In this document: in pieces, positions 5,847 through 9,163 of the stretch
How positions within the stretch are numbered: the stretch's first letter is position 1
How the letters are laid out: every line of letters starts with the position of its first letter
Source of the DNA: Anaerolineae bacterium
Lineage (GTDB): Bacteria; Chloroflexota; Anaerolineae; B4-G1; SLSP01
Length of the DNA: 9,163 bases
Direction: 5' to 3'
Assembly (NCBI GenBank): GCA_016927095.1
Contig: JAFGNI010000195.1
Coordinates: 1 to 9,163 of the forward strand
The notes under the pieces: generated by a model
Seen by the model: the letters and a program-made list of their open reading frames with translations, nothing else
Database searches by the model: none
What the model was told of the DNA's origin: nothing
Translations under genes and position numbers: made by a program

Positions 5847-6938
5847 TTAGTTACACTGAGCGTTGATCGCGATTCGGGTCAGGTAGTACGTGAGCCAGTC
5901 GTCCTCCACCAGGTGGTAGAGGTGATACCGCAGCACCGGCGCGCTGACCTTGGCGACCGAATCCCAATAGCCGGACCCAAGGGTGGCCTCGTAGTCCTTC
6001 ACAATCGCCGACACGTGCCGCGTGAAGCTCCCGATGGGCTTCTCCTGGGTGCGGAAGACGGCCTCCTCGGGTTTGTAATAGCGGCGCAGCCAGGTCAGCA
6101 GCGCCTGGACCGGCGGCGTGGTCATATCGATGCCGGCCTCGCTGGTCATCAGCAACTCCTTAACCATGTTGTGTCCGTGGTAGACCCACGTCTGGATCTC
6201 TGCGGGATCCTTCTGCGAGAGATGCCAGAGCAGAAAGCCAATAGCGCGTTGCAGGGCCTCTTGGTACTCCGGAATGTGCGAATGCCACAGGGCCTCTGTC
6301 GCATAGTAGGTGCCCCAGGCGCAGCTGCGGTCCCAAGGCCACCGTCCCTGTGTTGTCGACGGGGTGGGTGAGTCCGCCAGGTGGTTCGGGTTGAGCCAGC
6401 CGCCGTCCTCTCTCTGGCAGCGCAGCAGCCGGTCCCAGCGACCCTCGAGCCGGGGATCGGACGCCATCCCGATGCTCGCGAAAGCCCGCAGTGGCGTAGC
6501 GTACAGTCCGCAGCAGTTGGATGTCACTCCGCCTTCGTCGATGACGGGATCAGGGAGGTCCGTGTTTGCCATTAGGTAGTCCGCGCCGTGGTGGATGCGG
6601 GGATCGCCCACCGTGAAGCCCATTTCGCCAAGATAGGGTAACAGCCAAGCGGTCGTGACGAACTTGGGTCGCGACGCCGTGTAGCCGGGCAGCGCCTGGC
6701 GCCGGTAGCCCTGTGGCCCCCACGGCCCGCCGCTGAACCATGAGCCGTCCTCATGCTGCTTGGAGAGAAGCTCCGCCGCCTCGGGTCCCTGCGCCACTCG
6801 GGACCACAGCGCCTGCATTGCTTCAGAACCCGGGTCCGTCTGCAGCAAGTGCTTGTGCGTTAGGTACTTGACCGCATCCGAAGCGTTGGCCAGGAGCCAG
6901 TCGATGTTGCGCTCTATTTCATGTCTGGTCAAGAACAC
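5847..6938 (-). CDS. Alpha-alpha toroid protein, prenyltransferase/terpene-cyclase-like, function unknown
   Basis: I place the start at the GTG at 6936-6938 (363 residues), because AGGAAAG lies nine bases upstream and the protein then begins 'FLTRHEIERNIDWLLANAS'. A longer form from a TTG at 6989 is possible but has no ribosome site. The sequence is a series of helices with QW-like turns, 'QHEDGSW' (61-67) and 'CQREDGGW' (174-181), seen in squalene/oxidosqualene cyclases and protein prenyltransferases. A third helix pair carries 'CAWGTYYATEAL'. The DxDD motif of squalene-hopene cyclases is absent, and at 363 residues it is about half their length, so it would form a single toroid. Conserved-looking Cys and His residues (CC near 142, C206, HGH near 254) could bind metal as in prenyltransferase beta subunits, but no alpha subunit is present. 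No signal peptide is visible, so it is probably cytosolic. It lies downstream of the MNIO-like gene on the same strand. Confidence 0.72.
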   Translation of the reverse strand: MFLTRHEIERNIDWLLANASDAVKYLTHKHLLQTDPGSEAMQALWSRVAQGPEAAELLSKQHEDGSWFSGGPWGPQGYRRQALPGYTASRPKFVTTAWLLPYLGEMGFTVGDPRIHHGADYLMANTDLPDPVIDEGGVTSNCCGLYATPLRAFASIGMASDPRLEGRWDRLLRCQREDGGWLNPNHLADSPTPSTTQGRWPWDRSCAWGTYYATEALWHSHIPEYQEALQRAIGFLLWHLSQKDPAEIQTWVYHGHNMVKELLMTSEAGIDMTTPPVQALLTWLRRYYKPEEAVFRTQEKPIGSFTRHVSAIVKDYEATLGSGYWDSVAKVSAPVLRYHLYHLVEDDWLTYYLTRIAINAQCN

Positions 6939-6947
6939 GGTCGTCTT

Positions 6948-6954
6948 TCCTGAA
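6948..6954 (-). promoter_or_regulatory. Ribosome binding site that sets the toroid gene start
   Basis: On the minus strand, AGGA followed by AAG stands about nine bases before the GTG at 6936-6938. No comparable site precedes the upstream TTG at 6987-6989, so this site favours the shorter protein. Confidence 0.6.
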
Positions 6955-7022
6955 CTTAGCCTTTGGGTACCATCACACGCATACGCCAAGTGCGCGCAGA
7001 CTGGCTTGCACTAGGATAGCCA

Positions 7023-7052
7023 CCCGCGTGCGGGCGGGCTAACAGCCCGCCC
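7023..7052. repeat. REP-like GC-rich hairpin
   Basis: GGGCGGGCT (7032-7040) pairs perfectly with AGCCCGCCC (7044-7052) around the loop AAC. An overlapping alternative stem, CCCGC/GCGGG (7023-7027 with 7030-7034), shares bases with it, so only one can form at a time. No T-run follows on either strand. Sequences such as 'TAGGGCGGGCTGTTAGCCCGCC' recur as dispersed palindromes in many genomes (from memory), so I call this REP-like and not a terminator. It separates the MNIO-like gene from the toroid gene. Confidence 0.7.
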
Positions 7053-7068
7053 TACATCTCCCCTTGCA

Positions 7069-7992
7069 TCAATCTGTGACATCCGCGTAATCTTTGGATG
7101 CTTCTGTGTTCGCATGCACCATTGCGTACAGCCGTGGCACCTGCACCGCTAGCTCCTCGCGGACGGTGATCGCCTCAAACTCGGCGCCGACACCGCCGTA
7201 CTCGAAGGCGATGATCTCGGGCGTGGGCCACGCGCCGTCTCGGATGCGACCCAGCGCCCACTCGAAGAAGGTCCAGTCCTCATCGGTCATGGGCAGGTGA
7301 TCGAGCCACCTGCCACGCCAGCCTTCGATGGTCTCCTGCGCCACGCCGTTGGCCTGAACTAGACGTATCCACTTGCCCTCAAACCGCTGGATGCCGGTGA
7401 TGTGCAGCTCGCGTAGGCGTGAGACCGGCAGCGCTTCCACATAGGCACGGGCATCGACGTCTAGGTCCCGCGCCGCCAGCCGGGCGTGGGAGAGGTCGAG
7501 CAGCAGGCCACAACCCGTCGTCTCGACAACCTCGGTCAGCACCTCGGGCATGACGGCAGGCCGCAGGTGCATCCCGAAGTATTCAAAGATGTTCTCGCCA
7601 ACGACGCGATCCGGGCCGAAGCGTGCGACGAGCGCGCCCATATCGCGGATCAGGGCGTCAGTGATCACCGTCACCTGTCTAGCCCATGGCGCCGCGGCCA
7701 ACGCCGGGTGGTCGTCCGGCTGTGGGCCCATATGCGCACTCATCCACGGCGTCCCGGTGCTCGCCATCATCGTCTCGAAGGCGTCCCAGTCGGGCGCTTC
7801 ACCCGTCTCCGTGTTGACCGGTGTTCCGGTGCCCATCCCGGCCCGTAGTGGGAAATGGATGTAGACGGGGCCGGCGCCGTCGATCTTCTTGATGAGGTCG
7901 GGCCAAGCCGGTGCCTTGTAGAGATCCAGCTTGACCTCGCCGTGGGCGACCAGATCGGCGAGCGCGGTAGAGTAGTTGACCGCCAGTCTCAT
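7069..7992 (-). CDS. TIM-barrel protein resembling the MNIO/DUF692 family
   Basis: This 307-residue cytosolic protein has the layout of a metal-dependent TIM barrel. The best match I recognise is DUF692, now called multinuclear non-heme iron-dependent oxidases: 'VGENIFEYFG' (131-140), 'GCGLLLDLSHARLAARDLDVDARAYVEALPVSRLRELHITG' (160-200), 'LDHLPMTDEDWTFFEWAL' (230-247) and 'IIAFEYGG' (260-267). Likely metal ligands are H46, H87 (SAHMG), E133, D166, H169, H197, H232 and E264. Family members such as MbnB and TglH oxidise cysteine residues in RiPP peptides, but no precursor peptide or partner protein is visible here. A sugar isomerase/epimerase-like barrel is the main alternative. The ATG start lies 11 bp after the dehydrogenase stop, with a weak ribosome site, so translation is probably coupled. 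The native domain seems to end near residue 296; the remaining tail comes from a dispersed repeat. Confidence 0.65.
   Translation of the reverse strand: MRLAVNYSTALADLVAHGEVKLDLYKAPAWPDLIKKIDGAGPVYIHFPLRAGMGTGTPVNTETGEAPDWDAFETMMASTGTPWMSAHMGPQPDDHPALAAAPWARQVTVITDALIRDMGALVARFGPDRVVGENIFEYFGMHLRPAVMPEVLTEVVETTGCGLLLDLSHARLAARDLDVDARAYVEALPVSRLRELHITGIQRFEGKWIRLVQANGVAQETIEGWRGRWLDHLPMTDEDWTFFEWALGRIRDGAWPTPEIIAFEYGGVGAEFEAITVREELAVQVPRLYAMVHANTEASKDYADVTD
7071..7099 (-). repeat. Dispersed repeat copy forming the end of a gene
   Basis: The minus strand starts ATCCAAAGATTACGCGG and matches the arm at 610-638 at 26 of 29 positions with no gaps. It overlaps the 3' end of the MNIO-like gene. The last nine residues (Ser-Lys-Asp-Tyr-Ala-Asp-Val-Thr-Asp) are encoded by it, and the TGA stop (7069-7071) is made at its edge. 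Confidence 0.85.
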
Positions 7993-8003
7993 TGTCGGGG
8001 CGC

Positions 8004-9044
8004 CTAGAAGCGGTCGATGACCGTGACGCCGGTGATGGCGAAGGTCGTCATCGAGGTCAGCGCCGCCATGCTCTCTTCCAGCGTAACACGATCGCCGATC
8101 ATCTTGCGGGGCTGCAGCTTGCCGCTCATGATCATGTCAAGCATGCCCGGGTAGGCGTGGGCCTGCATCCCGTGGCTGCCCAGGATCTCCAGCTCCTTTG
8201 CGATGACGAGGTTCATCGGGATGAGGGCGTCCTTGTAATCGGCGACCATGAGACCGACCTGGACGTGACGCCCGCGCTTGCGCAATCCCAGGACGGAGTT
8301 GCGACAGGTCTCGGCGCTGCCCAGGGCATCCATCGAGACGTGTGCGCCGCCACCGGTCAGATCGCGGATGGCTGCGACGACATCGGGCACCTCCCGCGCA
8401 TTGAGCACGTGGGTGGCGCCGAGGGCCTTGGCGAGGTCCAGTGCTTCAGGCTTGATGTCCACGCCGATGACCTGTGCGCCCATCGCTTCGGCGATCATCA
8501 CCGCGGAGAGGCCCACGCCGCCGCACCCGTGCACGACGACCCAGTCGCCCGGCTGCGTCCGGCCCTGCACTACGACCGCGCGGAACGACGTGATGAATCG
8601 GCAGCCGAGGCTGGCAGCGGTGACGAAATCCAGGGCCTCCGGGAGCGCCACCAGATTCACGTCAGCGTGCGGGATCGCCACGTATGGGGCAAAGGAACCC
8701 CAGGCGGTGAAGCCCGGCTGGAAGTAGTTGTCGCAGATGTGCTGGTTGCCGCTGAGGCACTGGGGACAGCGACCACAGCCCACGGCAAAGGGCACCGTGA
8801 CACGGTCGCCCACCTGCCAGCGGGTGACCTCGGGGCCCGCAGCCTCCACAACGCCGGCTAGCTCGTGGCCCGGCACGTGGGGTAGGTGGATGTCCGAATC
8901 ATGACCCATCCACCCGTGCCAGTCGCTGCGGCAGATGCCGGTAGCCTTTACGCCGATCACGACGCCATCGGCGGTCGGGGTGGGGTCGGGCACCGTCTGG
9001 ATGGCCAGCGGTGCCTGAAACGCTTCGTAGACAGCAGCTCTCAT
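8004..9044 (-). CDS. Zinc-dependent medium-chain alcohol dehydrogenase
   Basis: I start at the ATG at 9042-9044 (346 residues, normal for the family), which has GAGGAG nine bases upstream and gives the usual opening 'MRAAVYEAF'. A longer open frame to 9134 adds 30 residues unlike the family. Catalytic zinc ligands are C38, H60-E61 (GHE) and C148. The structural zinc site is C90, C93, C96, C104. The Rossmann loop is GCGGVG (173-178). D196 at the end of the next strand (VIGVDI) favours NAD+ over NADP+. The order GroES-like domain, then nucleotide-binding domain, then C-terminal return is complete. It oxidises an alcohol or reduces an aldehyde or ketone; the substrate cannot be read from sequence. 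It is the first gene of the minus-strand cluster and lies 11 bp from the MNIO-like gene, so the two probably serve one pathway. Confidence 0.9.
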   Translation of the reverse strand: MRAAVYEAFQAPLAIQTVPDPTPTADGVVIGVKATGICRSDWHGWMGHDSDIHLPHVPGHELAGVVEAAGPEVTRWQVGDRVTVPFAVGCGRCPQCLSGNQHICDNYFQPGFTAWGSFAPYVAIPHADVNLVALPEALDFVTAASLGCRFITSFRAVVVQGRTQPGDWVVVHGCGGVGLSAVMIAEAMGAQVIGVDIKPEALDLAKALGATHVLNAREVPDVVAAIRDLTGGGAHVSMDALGSAETCRNSVLGLRKRGRHVQVGLMVADYKDALIPMNLVIAKELEILGSHGMQAHAYPGMLDMIMSGKLQPRKMIGDRVTLEESMAALTSMTTFAITGVTVIDRF

Positions 9045-9047
9045 CGA

Positions 9048-9055
9048 GAAAGACT
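9048..9055 (-). promoter_or_regulatory. Ribosome binding site that sets the dehydrogenase start
   Basis: On the minus strand GAGGAG is followed by nine bases and then the ATG at 9042-9044. This supports the 346-residue form over the longer open frame that begins near 9134. Confidence 0.7.
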
Positions 9056-9086
9056 CCTCGCTATGGTTGTTGGTTGACCGCGCTCT

Positions 9087-9112
9087 ATCATACCCCTTAT
9101 GCAGATTTCTGC
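9087..9112 (-). promoter_or_regulatory. Possible promoter and palindromic operator of the dehydrogenase cluster
   Basis: A -10-like TATGAT (complement of 9087-9092) lies 42 bp upstream of the ATG. Just upstream, within the expected spacer/-35 area, is the palindrome GCAGA-TT-TCTGC (9101-9112). No good -35 is visible, which fits an activator-dependent or otherwise regulated promoter but also fits a chance match. Confidence 0.28.
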
Positions 9113-9163
9113 CCCGAGGGGCGCATGTCTTCACGAGACGCGTGTGCCATGAGCGTCGTTGCC

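Noticed and set aside
6939..7068. Possible RiPP precursor peptide between the MNIO-like and toroid genes
   Set aside because: The gap holds a REP-like hairpin and no short Cys-rich frame with a ribosome site.
7992..8861. 289-codon open frame on the plus strand
   Set aside because: It lies fully antisense to the alcohol dehydrogenase, whose zinc and Rossmann motifs are unmistakable.
9045..9134. 30-residue N-terminal extension of the dehydrogenase
   Set aside because: The internal ATG has a strong GAGGAG site and gives the family's usual start; the extension contains promoter-like sequence.

Overview
This 9.2 kb window is GC-rich bacterial chromosomal DNA. The best guess for the source is a Chloroflexota bacterium of the Anaerolineae type. 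The reasons are a very large BTAD/NB-ARC/TPR (AfsR/SARP-like) regulator with a Cys/His cluster in its BTAD domain, a tiny 'YHAFLLRLWR' protein beside it, and several dispersed non-coding repeats placed between genes. No rRNA, tRNA, CRISPR array, transposase or phage gene is visible, so this looks like ordinary chromosome carrying many small repeats.

Layout. (1) Positions 1-600, plus strand: the C-terminal part of an EttA-type ABC-F ATPase that senses the energy state at the ribosome, cut by the window edge. (2) Positions 610-679: an inverted pair of a roughly 29-bp dispersed repeat. (3) Positions 700-1650, plus strand: a ZupT-like ZIP metal transporter, followed by another copy of the repeat at 1666-1685. 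(4) Positions 1651-1947: a convergent intergenic region with a 13-bp hairpin, a smaller hairpin, a C-tract that is G4-capable on the minus strand, and an 8-bp tandem array. (5) Positions 1948-5429, minus strand: one AfsR-like regulator gene now in two reading frames, separated by an apparent one-base loss in a short G run near 3324-3327. Restored, it would encode about 1160 residues: winged helix, BTAD, NB-ARC ATPase and TPRs. (6) Positions 5430-5591: a divergent promoter region with a good minus-strand TATAAT. (7) Positions 5592-5825, plus strand: a 77-residue protein of unknown function. (8) Positions 5847-9044, minus strand: three genes, read in the order zinc alcohol dehydrogenase, TIM-barrel protein resembling the MNIO/DUF692 family, then a protein with the alpha-alpha toroid (prenyltransferase/terpene-cyclase-like) fold. 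The first two are 11 bp apart and almost certainly co-transcribed. The third follows after about 130 bp holding a REP-like GC hairpin.

How the genes may work together. The EttA and ZupT genes are housekeeping genes with no clear link to the rest. The regulator and the small protein share a divergent promoter region. The dehydrogenase and MNIO-like enzyme probably act in one oxidative or isomerisation pathway on an unknown substrate. No RiPP precursor is visible next to the MNIO-like gene, so a peptide-modifying role is not supported. The most unusual property of the window is how repeats touch genes: the stop codons of two minus-strand genes lie inside or at the edge of repeats, and one of them gains a nine-residue tail from the repeat. 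I see no clear new multi-gene system. The best leads are the MNIO-like/dehydrogenase pair, the toroid protein, and the repeats acting as gene ends.
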